This document shows, in pieces, positions 46,081 to 55,906 of a DNA stretch of 64,000 nt. Source of the DNA: an uncultured Sphaerochaeta sp. Lineage in GTDB: Bacteria; Spirochaetota; Spirochaetia; Sphaerochaetales; Sphaerochaetaceae. A program made the translations under genes and the position numbers. How positions within the stretch are numbered: position 1 is the stretch's first letter; the number at the start of each line of letters is the position of its first letter. The stretch is taken from NCBI RefSeq assembly GCF_963666015.1, contig NZ_OY762555.1, forward strand, positions 2,604,001 through 2,668,000. Reading direction: 5' to 3'. The notes below the pieces were generated by a model, which saw only the letters and a program-made list of their open reading frames with translations, was not told the origin of the DNA and did not search any database.

Positions 46081-47478
46081 GTGAAGAGAGAAAACAAAGA
46101 AATCAATACCCATATACTGGGATTGGGATTAGGAATGGCCGCTTTTGTGCTTATCCTCGTGCTTCCTCTGGATGGACTGGAAAGCAAGGGTAGACTCGCT
46201 TTAGCGCTTACCTTGATGACTGTTGTTTTCTGGGCCTTCCAGGTAAGCCATACCGGCTATATTGCAGGTATGTACCTTGTCTTGTTGATCGTCTTGGATG
46301 TAAGCAAGCCTGCTACCGTACTCTCTACCTGGACCAGCTCAAGCACCTACTTGATCATTGGAGCCTACCTGATTGCAGCCGCGGTCCGCTCTTCCTCCTT
46401 GGGCCAACGCATCGCCTACTCATTCCTCCTTCATTTTGTCACATCCTATAGAACCTTGATCATTGCAATCTTTGCACTGACTTTCGTTTTGAGTCTACTC
46501 ATTCCCCATGCATGGCCCCGTGCGTTCTTAATCATGTCAGTCATGAGTGTGGTAATCAAGAGCGCTGACATCGAGCGTAAGGAGGCGATTGTCATCGGAT
46601 TCGCTGTCTTTGCCTCCTCTGTTCCTATCTCGCTTATCTTTCTCACCGGGGCAAGTGTTACCAGTCCACTAGCGGTTGCCTATGCTGGTATTGAGCTCTC
46701 GTGGATTGGGTGGCTGGAGGTAATGGGATTGCCTGCCTTCATTGCAAGCCTGCTGACATTGGCTCTCTTTCTGGTGTTATTCACCCCAAAGAAGCCCTTG
46801 CATCTTAATAAGGTTGCCATCAGTGAAGCTTCCCAAGCATTGGGACCTTTCACAAAGAAAGATGTTCGAGTAGTGGTCTGGCTCTGTATTGCCATTGTGG
46901 TTTGGTCCCTGGACTTTCTTCATGGGATCGCCATAGGTTGGGTTACGTTCCTCCTTGCAGTGTTGATGAGCCTACCCATCATTGGGGAAGTTCTGGAACC
47001 TAAGCATTTCAAGGAAGTGCCAATCCAGGTTCTCATCTTCATCAGTGCAGCGACTGCGATTGGGAAAGTAGGTGCCGAGACCGGGATGAATGCCTACATC
47101 GCTCAAATGGTGCTTCCCTCGTTTATTCCTTCCAATATCTTCCTGCTTGCCATCATCGTCACCACCTTTACCTTGGTGGTCCATATGGTACTTGGGAGCG
47201 TGCTTTCAGTCATGGGGGTAGCTATTCCCGCCCTGCTTGCCTATATTGCTCCCCTGGATATCAATGTGATGGTGGTTGTATTCTGGTCATATACGGTTAT
47301 CGGAAGCCACTACATCCTGCCCTTCCACCACATGAATGTGTTGGTGGGACAGGGAGAGGGGAATGGCCTATATTCCCAGAGGGAGACGATCAAACTGGGT
47401 GTTCCCATGATAGCGGTGGTGTATTTCACCACGGTAGTGGTGGAAACGCTCTGGTGGAAGCTACTTGGTATCCTCTAA
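46081..47478 (+). CDS. DASS/SLC13-type anion permease
   Basis: A 465-residue membrane protein with 11-12 predicted helices. LALALTLMTVVFWAFQVSHTG near the N-terminus and the late VMGVAIPALLAYIAP segment fit the divalent anion:sodium symporter (ArsB/NhaD-like) superfamily, which imports C4-dicarboxylates, citrate or sulfate. The GTG start at 46081 follows AGGAAAGGG. It is divergent from the SDR gene and shares its operator region, so it may be a second carrier of the tct regulon. It overlaps the converging reductase gene by 4 bases. Confidence 0.78.
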   Translation: MKRENKEINTHILGLGLGMAAFVLILVLPLDGLESKGRLALALTLMTVVFWAFQVSHTGYIAGMYLVLLIVLDVSKPATVLSTWTSSSTYLIIGAYLIAAAVRSSSLGQRIAYSFLLHFVTSYRTLIIAIFALTFVLSLLIPHAWPRAFLIMSVMSVVIKSADIERKEAIVIGFAVFASSVPISLIFLTGASVTSPLAVAYAGIELSWIGWLEVMGLPAFIASLLTLALFLVLFTPKKPLHLNKVAISEASQALGPFTKKDVRVVVWLCIAIVVWSLDFLHGIAIGWVTFLLAVLMSLPIIGEVLEPKHFKEVPIQVLIFISAATAIGKVGAETGMNAYIAQMVLPSFIPSNIFLLAIIVTTFTLVVHMVLGSVLSVMGVAIPALLAYIAPLDINVMVVVFWSYTVIGSHYILPFHHMNVLVGQGEGNGLYSQRETIKLGVPMIAVVYFTTVVVETLWWKLLGIL

Positions 47479-48482
47479 CGTATGAACACCTTCAGGTTCT
47501 CCATTGATGGTTGAAGCTCCTTGGCTTCGATGCGGTGAATAATGGAAACTATCTGGTCATTAATGGGAGTGGGAATCCCCAATTTTTTTCCTTGCTCGCT
47601 GAGTACTCCGTTTATGGCATCTACCTCACAGGGTTTTCCTCTCTCGATGTCTTGAAGCATGCTTGGTTTCAGCTGGCGATGCTTGCGGATCGCAAAGGGG
47701 ATCAAGTGGAAGCTGATCCACTTCTTGAGAGCCCCCTGATAATCGAAAAGCTTTGTAATGTCTTTCCCTTGCACAGGTTCCAAGGTAATTGAAGAGGCTT
47801 TGGCTACATCGATACACTCTTTGATGATTCTCTGTGCTAATCGTCTTGCTTGTTTGTTTGCTGTAACATCCCCGAATGTACAGCCCAGGGCTGTAGCGGC
47901 TCCGCTGAACGAGGCATTGATCAGGAGCTTCGACCAACGGGCTCCGATGAAATTATATTCAATGGTTACCTCTCCCATCAGGGAGAGTATTGTGGAGATT
48001 TCTGCAAGCATTGCCTCCCGTCCAGGTACAGGCAGGCCGAGATTGAATGAGAATGTATGCTCATCACTGGTCAGTTCTACCACCCCGCTTCTGATCAATG
48101 TAGCGCCCCAGCCTATGGTGCAGCCACAGACACGATTGCTTCCAAGGATTTCCATCAACGTGGGTTCAGGGATTCCGTTCTGCATGGTACAGAGCATCCC
48201 GTCCTCTTTAAGAAAGGGTTTCAGGAAAGAAGCAACTTGCCTGTTCCCGAGTTGCTTGGTAAGCAGGAAGATGAGGTCATATGTTCCCTTCATGTCTTCA
48301 GGAAGCAGTGCAGTGACAAGGATTGTGACTGTTCGTTTGCCTGCTATCTGTGCACCATTCTCTTGGAGTGCCTTAACATGTTCCTTATTTCTGCTGATGA
48401 GATCAACAGCGACACCTCGTTCATGAAGATATGCTCCCAAAACGGTTCCCAGTGACCCAGCACCATAGATAGCAATGCGCAT
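47475..48482 (-). CDS. 2-dehydropantoate 2-reductase-like protein (ApbA/PanE family)
   Basis: A 335-residue NADPH-dependent reductase. IAIYGAGSLGTVLGAYLHERG is the Rossmann motif; TMQNGIPEP and the C-terminal SMLQDIERGKPCEVDAINGVL segment match the ketopantoate reductase family, including its catalytic lysine/asparagine/glutamate region. ATG 48482 has AGGAGG about 10 bases upstream; the frame extends to 48560 without a better site. Many family members in catabolic clusters reduce other 2-keto acids, and the neighbouring SDR and carboxylate carriers make that possible here. Confidence 0.82.
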   Translation of the reverse strand: MRIAIYGAGSLGTVLGAYLHERGVAVDLISRNKEHVKALQENGAQIAGKRTVTILVTALLPEDMKGTYDLIFLLTKQLGNRQVASFLKPFLKEDGMLCTMQNGIPEPTLMEILGSNRVCGCTIGWGATLIRSGVVELTSDEHTFSFNLGLPVPGREAMLAEISTILSLMGEVTIEYNFIGARWSKLLINASFSGAATALGCTFGDVTANKQARRLAQRIIKECIDVAKASSITLEPVQGKDITKLFDYQGALKKWISFHLIPFAIRKHRQLKPSMLQDIERGKPCEVDAINGVLSEQGKKLGIPTPINDQIVSIIHRIEAKELQPSMENLKVFIR

Positions 48483-48654
48483 ACGTTTTCTTCCTCCTAT
48501 GGATAAGAGACTACAGGGAAGGGGAAAGATTGCACAAGGGAGAAGGAAAAGGCTTGCCACAGAAATGGATGGAGTAGCACATCATGAAATACTAAGCCAT
48601 CTGATATGCGTAGATTCAATCAATAGTGCTGGTTACCTGCATACAATAAAACAA

Positions 48655-48672
48655 AGGGACCTTTCGGTCCCT
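48655..48672 (-). terminator. Rho-independent terminator of the RRM gene
   Basis: AGGGACC-TTTC-GGTCCCT forms a 7-bp stem with a tetraloop; on the minus strand it is followed by TTGTTTTATT. It lies 25 bases past the RRM stop. Confidence 0.85.
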
Positions 48673-48696
48673 CTGTTGATAATTGCTTGGTTAAGC

Positions 48697-48978
48697 CTAG
48701 TAGCGGTAGGAATCGCGGCGTTCAGTTCTGGGACGCGCAATTGCTTCGTTTACTTTCAGGTTACGACCATCAACTTCCTGCCCATCGAGCTGGGAAATGG
48801 CAGCTACTGCTGCATCATCCTGATCCATCTCAACAAATGCAAACCCCTTGGGGCGATTGGTGTCACGATCGACAATGATGTTTGCACTCAGTACATCACC
48901 GAATTGTGCGAACAGGGAGTACAAGGACTCTTCTGAAGTTTGGTAGCTCATGTTTCCGACATAAATTTTTTTAGCCAT
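48697..48978 (-). CDS. RNA-binding protein, single RRM domain
   Basis: A 93-residue RNA recognition motif protein. RNP2 is KIYVGNMSY and RNP1 is KGFAFVEM, with the loop IIVDRDTNRP between them. The tail is short and arginine-rich (RPRTERRDSYRY). Such small RRM proteins in bacteria bind RNA, often in response to cold. ATG 48978 has AAGGAA upstream. It stands alone with its own terminator. Confidence 0.92.
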   Translation of the reverse strand: MAKKIYVGNMSYQTSEESLYSLFAQFGDVLSANIIVDRDTNRPKGFAFVEMDQDDAAVAAISQLDGQEVDGRNLKVNEAIARPRTERRDSYRY

Positions 48979-49206
48979 GATACAGTTCCTTTGCAAACTA
49001 TGTGTTTGCTTTCTGAGGGTATTTTAAGAATTTGGGATTAGTTCGTTCGGGGACCCGTCAGATAGCATGATAGTTTAGCAACAAGCCTGCAAAGATAGGA
49101 TTAGGAACAGAAAGAAACACAAATACGTAAGTTCCCTTACAGTAGAGTTTTTTACACAAAGAGTCAATGTATGGACAGAAGATTCAATATGTTTCGAAAA
49201 GAATAG

Positions 49207-49238
49207 AAACGGGACCACCCTTATAGGCAATCCCGTTT
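49207..49238 (-). terminator. Terminator of the molybdenum hydroxylase operon
   Basis: AAACGGGA (49207-49214) pairs with TCCCGTTT (49231-49238) over a 16-base loop, followed on the minus strand by CTATTCTTTT, about 20 bases past the 2Fe-2S subunit stop. Confidence 0.7.
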
Positions 49239-49258
49239 GTAGCAAGTGAAAAGAATTT

Positions 49259-49750
49259 CTAGTTCTTTTTCTTCTCTGCAATACGCTTCTTCTGGGTTTT
49301 CTCAATTGCATCTACAATATGCTCATAACCGGTGCACCTGCAGAGGTTCCCGGCTACCTGCTTTCTGATTTCCTCCCTGGTTGAGGGGGTATCCTTGTTG
49401 ATGATGGGAATAGATGACATGATGAATCCCGGGGTGCAGAATCCGCACTGTACAGCACCCTCATCGATAAAGGCCTGCTGTATGTCGCTGATGGTACCCT
49501 TGGTGTCACTCAATCCCTCGAGGGTCAGGATATCCTTCCCCTCTGCCCAGATTGCCATATAGATACAGGAGTTAAACGGCTTTCCATTAATCAGAACGGT
49601 ACAAGCACCACATTCTCCTACATCACAGCCATGTTTGATGCTGTCCAAGCCAGCGTTTCCACGGAGCATATCGGAAAGGGATGAACGAATGTCTACCGTA
49701 AAGGTCCTCTGTTTTCCGTTGACCGTGCAGGTGATATCTTTATTAGCCAT
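49259..49750 (-). CDS. xdhC: Xanthine dehydrogenase-type 2Fe-2S subunit
   Basis: A 163-residue iron-sulfur subunit of a molybdenum hydroxylase. The plant-ferredoxin cluster ligands lie in GCDVGECGACTVLI and FNSC, and the second cluster in QCGFCTPGFIMSS and NLCRCTGYEHI. It passes electrons from the molybdenum subunit to the FAD subunit. The start overlaps the FAD gene by 8 bases. The lysine-rich end (KKRIAEKKKN) is unusual but short. The symbol follows E. coli usage; the substrate need not be xanthine. Confidence 0.93.
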   Translation of the reverse strand: MANKDITCTVNGKQRTFTVDIRSSLSDMLRGNAGLDSIKHGCDVGECGACTVLINGKPFNSCIYMAIWAEGKDILTLEGLSDTKGTISDIQQAFIDEGAVQCGFCTPGFIMSSIPIINKDTPSTREEIRKQVAGNLCRCTGYEHIVDAIEKTQKKRIAEKKKN

Positions 49751-50630
49751 TGATTGTTCCTCCTGCTTTCTCTACAGCTGCCTTGGTTGCCCGTCTTGCG
49801 AGCTCCTTTACCAACTGCAGTCTGAACTCCTTGCTGGCTCTCCAACTGGTTCTTGGAGTGACATCAGCAAGTGCACCCTCAGCTACCGCCAGGAGCAATG
49901 ATGCATCAAGTGTGTGTCCCTTGGCGCTCTGCTCTGCCTGTGTGGAGCGGATGGGAATGGGGGCTGCAACGCCAAAGGCAATGCGGAGCCTTTCTATTGC
50001 GTCCTTGTTCTTGTTCAAAGTTACATTGACTGAGCACCCAAGCGTCGCGATATCCATGGCACGCCGCATCGCATACTTGATGTAGTGTCCATAGGTATTC
50101 TCGTAGCTCTCTTTGGGAATGCGGATACCAGTCATGATCTCGCCTGGGCGAAGGTCTACCTTGCCTGGTCCAAGATTGAACTCTGCATAGGGAAGGAGTC
50201 GTATACCATCCATGCTGGTCAGCTCCAGGACTGCATCATACGCCTTGAGCGTGGTTGCCGAGTCAGCACTGGTAACACCGTTGCAGATATTTCCACCAAT
50301 GGTGCCGATGTTCCTGACCTGGGGGCCTCCGATCTGGTCGACAGCATCCCCCAGTACGGGAACATGTTCCCTGATCACCGGATGCATGGAGACATCGGTG
50401 AAACTGGTCAGTGGACGGATGAGGATTGAACCATCGTCCTCCAAGCAGATGCCCCTCAGTTCTTCCAGCGTATAGATGTTGATGAGATCGCAACCTGCAA
50501 GCTTCCCTTCACGGATCTTGATCAGGATATCACTGCCTCCTGCAAGGATGAGAGCTTCAGGATGCTCCTTCTTAAGCCGTAAGGCTTCCTCTACAGAGGT
50601 TGGTTCATAGAGTTTATTAAAGTTATACAT
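49743..50630 (-). CDS. xdhB: Xanthine dehydrogenase-type FAD subunit
   Basis: A 295-residue FAD-binding subunit. LILAGGSDILIKIREGK and IGTIGGNICNGVTSADSATTL are the two FAD-contact loops of the CoxM/XdhB family; the C-terminal domain follows from about residue 175. It sits between the molybdenum and 2Fe-2S genes in one operon, 12 bases after the molybdenum subunit stop. AAGGAG lies before ATG 50630. Confidence 0.93.
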   Translation of the reverse strand: MYNFNKLYEPTSVEEALRLKKEHPEALILAGGSDILIKIREGKLAGCDLINIYTLEELRGICLEDDGSILIRPLTSFTDVSMHPVIREHVPVLGDAVDQIGGPQVRNIGTIGGNICNGVTSADSATTLKAYDAVLELTSMDGIRLLPYAEFNLGPGKVDLRPGEIMTGIRIPKESYENTYGHYIKYAMRRAMDIATLGCSVNVTLNKNKDAIERLRIAFGVAAPIPIRSTQAEQSAKGHTLDASLLLAVAEGALADVTPRTSWRASKEFRLQLVKELARRATKAAVEKAGGTING

Positions 50631-50642
50631 GCGCTCCTTCCT

Positions 50643-52931
50643 TTATTTGATCAGTCCCGCATCGGTGAATGCACCAAACAGACGTTGGGGGTGAAGCGGA
50701 ATTGCATTTACAGCAACCCCGGTTGCATTAAGCACTGCATTACGGATGGCTGGGGCGACGGGAATCGTAGGAGGTTCTCCGAGGCTCTTGTTTCCGTATG
50801 GACCGGTGGGGTCATAGGTCTCTACAAAGTCAGCATGGAGGTCAGGGGTATCGAGGGCAGTCATCAGCTTGTAGTCAAGCAAATTGTCGTTGTACATCCG
50901 GCCTGTCTTCGGGTCGAACAGATGCCGTTCATACAATCCATAGCCAAGCCCCATACTCATTCCACCATGCACCTGACCCTTTGCAGTCTGGTGATTAAGA
51001 ATGGTTCCTGAGTCATGGACATTGATGATATCCAGAACCTTTACCTGACACATCGGGATATCCACCTCTACCTCGACAAAACAGACTCCAAAGGAGTACG
51101 TGTTGTCTGTGCAATGGTGTGTCTCCTCAGCAGAAATATGCTGTGAGTTTGTCAGGCTGTAACAGGATTCAATGGCTACATCTGCAACCGAGAGCAAATG
51201 CTCATCCTTGTTGGTGTGCACAATGTAGTTTTCCTTGATATCCAGATCCCATGGATCGCATTTCAGCATAAACCCGGCGAAATCAAGCAGCTTTTTCTTG
51301 AATGCCTCGGCAGTTTTCTTAACGGCCAACCCAGATACATACGACTGTCGGGAGGCATAGGCACCAGTATCGTAAGGAGTGACATCAGTGTCCTGTTTGC
51401 TGATCATGTGAATCTTGTCCATCGTTAGGCCGATGGTTTCAGCGGCCATCATGGCAAAGACAGTATCAGCACCCTGACCGATCTCGGTTGCTCCCATCTG
51501 TACCTGCAGAGAGCCATCCTGGTTGAGCAGCATGCGTACCGCGGAGGTTTCCAAGCTGATTGGATAGACACCGGTCTTGTAGCAGAAGATGGCCATGCCG
51601 ACTCCTTTCCTGATCGGACCATCCTGCTTCTCGTACTCCTTGCGCTTCTTTGAGTATGAGAGGTATTTCTCTCCCTTGTCGATACACTCTTCGAGGCCGG
51701 TGGAGTGACAGGTGATGGTGGTAACCGGGTCTACGAAACCAAGCTTCATCATATTCTGCTTACGGATCTTGATCGAGTCAAAACCAGTCTTGGTAACGAT
51801 ATCATCCACATGGGCTTCCAGAGCAAACCCAATCTGGGGAATGCCGTAGGCACGCATTGCTCCAGCGGTTGGCATGTTGGTGTAGACCGTATAGGCCTCA
51901 CCCTTGATTGCCCCCACCGGATACATCATCCTGAATCCGTTTACTGCATTGGCAACCAGTGCGTGTGCGTGGCTCGCATATGCTCCCTGGTTTGAGTAGG
52001 CTTCGATGCTCCTGGCAGCAAAGCTCCCATCAGGGCGAATATAGCTCTCAATGTGGAACTTCATTGCGTGTCTTGTTCTTGTACAGGCAAAGGTCTCTTC
52101 CCTGGTATAGGACAATCGGACTGGTCTGCCACCAACGCGGGTGGTTAGGAATGCATTCAAGGGCTCGGTCAGAGCATCCTGTTTGTTTCCGAATCCACCA
52201 CCAATATAGGGTTTTACAATCCTGATCTTGCCAAATCCTACTCCCAAAGCCTGGGAACAGACGCGGCGCACAATATGGGGAATCTGGGTGGAACTTACCA
52301 CGACAATCTTGCCATCTTCCTCATATGCAAACGAGTTTGCAGGTTCAATATGACAGTGTGTTACAATTGGGGTCTCGTAGTCACCTACGACTTTGATAAG
52401 GCCCTTTTCCTTGATGGACTCTTCAAAGGAGCCGATTTCATAGGAAGAGTGGACCACCACGTTGTTTGGTTTCTCCTCGTGGATTACCGTTGCCCCTTCC
52501 TTCATGGCATCTTCAATGGACAGGATGGGAGCAAACTCCTCGTATGTTACCTTGATCATCCTTACTGCTTCTTCTGCAGCTATCTCAGTTTCGGCAATAA
52601 CTGCTGCAATGTCATCGGCATAGCAGCGAACCCTTGCATTGAGCAACTTACGGTCAGCGATATCCTGGTGTTTTGGTTCTGTTGACCATGGGTGCCCTGC
52701 AGTAGGGAACTGAATGTCGGGAACGTCGAAACAGGTGACAATGTCTACAACCCCTTCAACCTTCCAAGCCTGGGAGAGGTCAAACTCTTTTACCCATCCA
52801 TTTGCAATGGTACTATGCAGTACTTTTGCATGAAGGGCATGGGGAGAGACCAGATCGGGGGTATATTTTGCTTTTCCCGTTACTTTGTCGTATGCATCGA
52901 CTCGGTTCGGGGATTTTCCTATGATATTCAT
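50643..52931 (-). CDS. xdhA: Xanthine dehydrogenase-type molybdopterin subunit
   Basis: A 762-residue catalytic subunit. GKSPNRVDAYDKVTGKAKYTPD starts the N-terminal domain; KPYIGGGFGNKQD and MRAYGIPQ bind the cofactor, GATEIGQGADTV and the GEPP motif (KSLGEPPTIPVAPAI) form the active-site region with the catalytic glutamate. ATG 52931 has AGGAGG upstream; the longer frame to 52997 has no such site. Hydroxylation of purines or other N-heterocycles is expected. No maturation gene (XdhC chaperone type) is in the window. Confidence 0.92.
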   Translation of the reverse strand: MNIIGKSPNRVDAYDKVTGKAKYTPDLVSPHALHAKVLHSTIANGWVKEFDLSQAWKVEGVVDIVTCFDVPDIQFPTAGHPWSTEPKHQDIADRKLLNARVRCYADDIAAVIAETEIAAEEAVRMIKVTYEEFAPILSIEDAMKEGATVIHEEKPNNVVVHSSYEIGSFEESIKEKGLIKVVGDYETPIVTHCHIEPANSFAYEEDGKIVVVSSTQIPHIVRRVCSQALGVGFGKIRIVKPYIGGGFGNKQDALTEPLNAFLTTRVGGRPVRLSYTREETFACTRTRHAMKFHIESYIRPDGSFAARSIEAYSNQGAYASHAHALVANAVNGFRMMYPVGAIKGEAYTVYTNMPTAGAMRAYGIPQIGFALEAHVDDIVTKTGFDSIKIRKQNMMKLGFVDPVTTITCHSTGLEECIDKGEKYLSYSKKRKEYEKQDGPIRKGVGMAIFCYKTGVYPISLETSAVRMLLNQDGSLQVQMGATEIGQGADTVFAMMAAETIGLTMDKIHMISKQDTDVTPYDTGAYASRQSYVSGLAVKKTAEAFKKKLLDFAGFMLKCDPWDLDIKENYIVHTNKDEHLLSVADVAIESCYSLTNSQHISAEETHHCTDNTYSFGVCFVEVEVDIPMCQVKVLDIINVHDSGTILNHQTAKGQVHGGMSMGLGYGLYERHLFDPKTGRMYNDNLLDYKLMTALDTPDLHADFVETYDPTGPYGNKSLGEPPTIPVAPAIRNAVLNATGVAVNAIPLHPQRLFGAFTDAGLIK

Positions 52932-53258
52932 GGAGTTCCTCCTTGTTTCCTCAACAACCCTGCTTCTGCAAATTCTGGGACTAGGCAGGAACTTCACATT
53001 TTTTCATGTGAAAGAAGAGCATAGAAGCTTCCAGAAAGGCAGAGCTTTCTTTTGGTACTTTTATAATACAACAAATTGCAACATATTCAAGGAATTATTC
53101 TCAATAAGCGAAAAAAAAGAGTATTTCTCCATTATATTGCTATCTACTTAAGAGGCAAAAAGATTTAGGTAAGATTACCCAGTAACTTAGGTGGTTTTAC
53201 CTGCTGTGGTGTTCTGGATTTCTCTTCCATACTAATCATGGATAGAGGAGAAGTACCG
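52932..53258. other. 327-base divergent intergenic region
   Basis: No gene is apparent. TTCACAT/ATGTGAA (52993-53012) forms a hairpin in the xdhA leader, and GGTAAGATTACC (53168-53179) is a near palindrome nearer the lipoprotein gene. The xdhA promoter lies at 53063-53090. Confidence 0.5.
53063..53090 (-). promoter_or_regulatory. Candidate promoter of the xdhABC operon
   Basis: On the minus strand TTGAAT (53085-53090), a 16-base spacer, TATTAT (53063-53068). It gives a leader of about 125 bases that carries the 52993-53012 hairpin. Confidence 0.5.
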
Positions 53259-55886
53259 ATGAAAATACGATTACAGGCCATTCCAATACTCTCACTGATA
53301 GGATTGAGCCTTCTGCTTATGTTTGTTCTGCTGGGTTGTAAGAAAGATCCTGGTAATAATCCTGGTGATCAAGATGATGTCACGGTTTTTTCTCTGGCCA
53401 GGGCTCCTGACGGTGAGTCCAGCTTCCGGGCAGGGGAATATGATGATTCAGATGATAAAGGTATTGTATCTCGCTGGTTAGCAGATGATCAGACCGACAA
53501 TGGGTTTACGCCTATCACCCCAGACAGCTTGAAGGTTGCCTACCGCTATATTGCCTTGATCCCAGATACTACAGTGCAGAAGATTGGGGTAAAGGGTATG
53601 TATGGGAAAGGGCGGTATGATGCCATGAATGAATGGGATGGCACAGCTTTGGCAGCCTACAAAAACGGCACAATGACCAAGCTTCCAGGGTTCAATACAT
53701 CTCATTATCCCAATGCAACACCCACTGTGGATGCCATGCTTGAATTCTCTGTGTATGTGGATGCAACCACACCAGTAACAGGAAGTGAGGTAAAACAAGG
53801 TGCCTTTGTCATTTTTGATGGGTCGAACGACACCTCTGGAGATGTTACTGATGACACCTTGGCCGTATTCGACTTGAAAGATGATGCATTCAAGGTTGAT
53901 GTTGATGAACTACCCCCTGAGGGGGTGGTGTTCACCGGTATTGCCTATGAGCTTGTCTACTATGAAGCAACGATCTCGGGGTTCGGTGTGATTAGACTCT
54001 TCTACAATGACTACCTAACCTTCAAGGCAGGGGACTTTGTGGTAAACAGAGCAAATGACTCCCCGGACAAGGGATGGCAGTGGGCATATCTCAAGCATGG
54101 TGATGGCCCTGACTCCTGGGATGGGTCTGCTGTTCCAGATGTAAGCGGTGGAGGGTATGACGACTATGATACCGACACCGTGGAAGAGCCAAACCCACAA
54201 GTTGCATATAATGGTTACTTTCCAATTTCAGGAATTGGTACAGCAGAGGATGCGTGGCGTACTGGTCTCCTTCCGGTATTTGTCAATCTTGAGGGTACGG
54301 GGGATGCATGGCCTGATGTAACAAATCCAGATCCAAAAGACCCATTTCTCTTGAACGCAGACAAGCATCCTGAGTCGTCGGATGGAGCTTGCATCTACTG
54401 GTCGGTAAGCCAAGGAATTTTCAATACACCGTCGCAGGATGGGCAACCGGTTCCTTACGACCATCCCCATATTGAAGAAGTTACAGATCCTGGAGGATTC
54501 GGAAACTATAATGCATCCAATCCAATTGCAAGTACTCCGATCAAGAGTGGGGGAACCATCAAGAACAATTACCATGCAAGTATCATCTACTATGAAGCAG
54601 ACGATCACCTCGGAGCAGAGGATATGTCATTCGTGCTCTATAGTGATTCCAGACGGGACCCAGCAACTGTCATTGATCGTACCACCATGCGGGAAATGTT
54701 CGGGGTCTACGCCTATGACTCTGGCCTTGTGAGCAACATCTACAACGATGCTCCAATGGTGGAGCGGTGGAAAGACAATGGATATACCACCTATTTCCCA
54801 ACCTTGCTTGATCTGAGCATGGGGAGGATTTGTGTGGTTGCGAGTAGAAGGGAAGTTGATCCTACCGGAAGAAGCCAACAAGGGTATGTCTACAGCCCTC
54901 CCTCTCCTATTTCTCCTGATGCGCTTGCGATGTCCATCGTGGAGGTGGCTATCACCCTGCAAATCGATATTGCCTTTGGGTATGGTGAGGATTGTGAAGG
55001 AAGAAGCTGGGGAGGTGGTACGATAGGTGGCACTGACTTTGAGAAACGCTTCATGAGCTTCGCTCCAAAGCTTGGATTGACTGAGTATGGTGTGTGGGGG
55101 ACCGATCCTGATGGTCCTGTCCCCTCCCAGAGAGGGTTCTATGGAAGCCGCTCGGATGATCATGGATTGGAGACTAATCTCACTTTCAGACAGAACCACT
55201 TTGCCATCGATGTGCAGAATGTCGCCTACCGAGATGTGTATGCACTTCCTCCTATTCTTGATAATCCTGCTCCAGAAGAGGGTCCGTTTGCCGAGGAGAT
55301 ACATGTAAGTATTTCTACAAACGGAGCTGGGGTGAGTGTCTACTACACCAACGACGGGAGTGATCCAACCAACAATTCAACTCTGTATACTGATGCAATT
55401 CCTGTTTCTTCCAATACCACCATCAAGGCAATTGCCTTTCAGACCGGGAAGCAGTTCCCTTCAATGATCGTGGAAGGCTTCTATGAAGTCAGTGGTGCGC
55501 AGACATACTCAGTGCAGGTTGAGGTTGCCTCAGTGCCCGCCTCTGCAGCCGGAAAACCAGCGTTTCTCTTGTTGTTCCGTGATGAGGAACTCGACCTTAC
55601 CAGGGCGCTCTCGCCTGTAACCTGCACTCAGGTGAATGTAGACCAGAACAAGGTATCTGCGACACTGAAGGAAGTGTTGGGAGGAACCTACTACGTGCTT
55701 GTGGTTATTGACATGGACCGTTCGGACAGTTTTACGGAAGGGGATCTCGTCTATCCGTCCACAGTTGTAAATCAGGTGGTGAGCTTGCACAGCATACAAG
55801 TTCCCTCTGCATCTGTAGTCTCCCTTTCAGGTAATTCCTACACGGTTCCTGCCAGAACATTGGAGCGGAGTCTAGCTACAGAGTAA
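53259..55886 (+). CDS. Large orphan lipoprotein with C-terminal chitobiase-like domain
   Basis: About 875 residues. The signal peptide ends at a lipobox cysteine (LLGC, C27), so it is an anchored surface or periplasmic lipoprotein. Residues 50-650 match no family I recognise; they are rich in Asp, Gly and aromatic residues. Around 670-745 a chitobiase/FN3-like repeat is seen (HVSISTNGAGVSVYYTNDGSDPT, TTIKAIAF). The last 120 residues form a further beta domain. GAGGAG lies 8 bases before ATG 53259; a longer frame begins at 53238. A terminator separates it from the sensor kinase gene. Confidence 0.75.
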   Translation: MKIRLQAIPILSLIGLSLLLMFVLLGCKKDPGNNPGDQDDVTVFSLARAPDGESSFRAGEYDDSDDKGIVSRWLADDQTDNGFTPITPDSLKVAYRYIALIPDTTVQKIGVKGMYGKGRYDAMNEWDGTALAAYKNGTMTKLPGFNTSHYPNATPTVDAMLEFSVYVDATTPVTGSEVKQGAFVIFDGSNDTSGDVTDDTLAVFDLKDDAFKVDVDELPPEGVVFTGIAYELVYYEATISGFGVIRLFYNDYLTFKAGDFVVNRANDSPDKGWQWAYLKHGDGPDSWDGSAVPDVSGGGYDDYDTDTVEEPNPQVAYNGYFPISGIGTAEDAWRTGLLPVFVNLEGTGDAWPDVTNPDPKDPFLLNADKHPESSDGACIYWSVSQGIFNTPSQDGQPVPYDHPHIEEVTDPGGFGNYNASNPIASTPIKSGGTIKNNYHASIIYYEADDHLGAEDMSFVLYSDSRRDPATVIDRTTMREMFGVYAYDSGLVSNIYNDAPMVERWKDNGYTTYFPTLLDLSMGRICVVASRREVDPTGRSQQGYVYSPPSPISPDALAMSIVEVAITLQIDIAFGYGEDCEGRSWGGGTIGGTDFEKRFMSFAPKLGLTEYGVWGTDPDGPVPSQRGFYGSRSDDHGLETNLTFRQNHFAIDVQNVAYRDVYALPPILDNPAPEEGPFAEEIHVSISTNGAGVSVYYTNDGSDPTNNSTLYTDAIPVSSNTTIKAIAFQTGKQFPSMIVEGFYEVSGAQTYSVQVEVASVPASAAGKPAFLLLFRDEELDLTRALSPVTCTQVNVDQNKVSATLKEVLGGTYYVLVVIDMDRSDSFTEGDLVYPSTVVNQVVSLHSIQVPSASVVSLSGNSYTVPARTLERSLATE

Positions 55887-55906
55887 AGACAACAAAACCT
55901 GCTCCG

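Noticed and set aside
54627..55304. A 225-codon frame antisense to the lipoprotein gene
   Set aside because: No ribosome site or domain; the plus-strand gene has a signal peptide, ribosome site and terminator.
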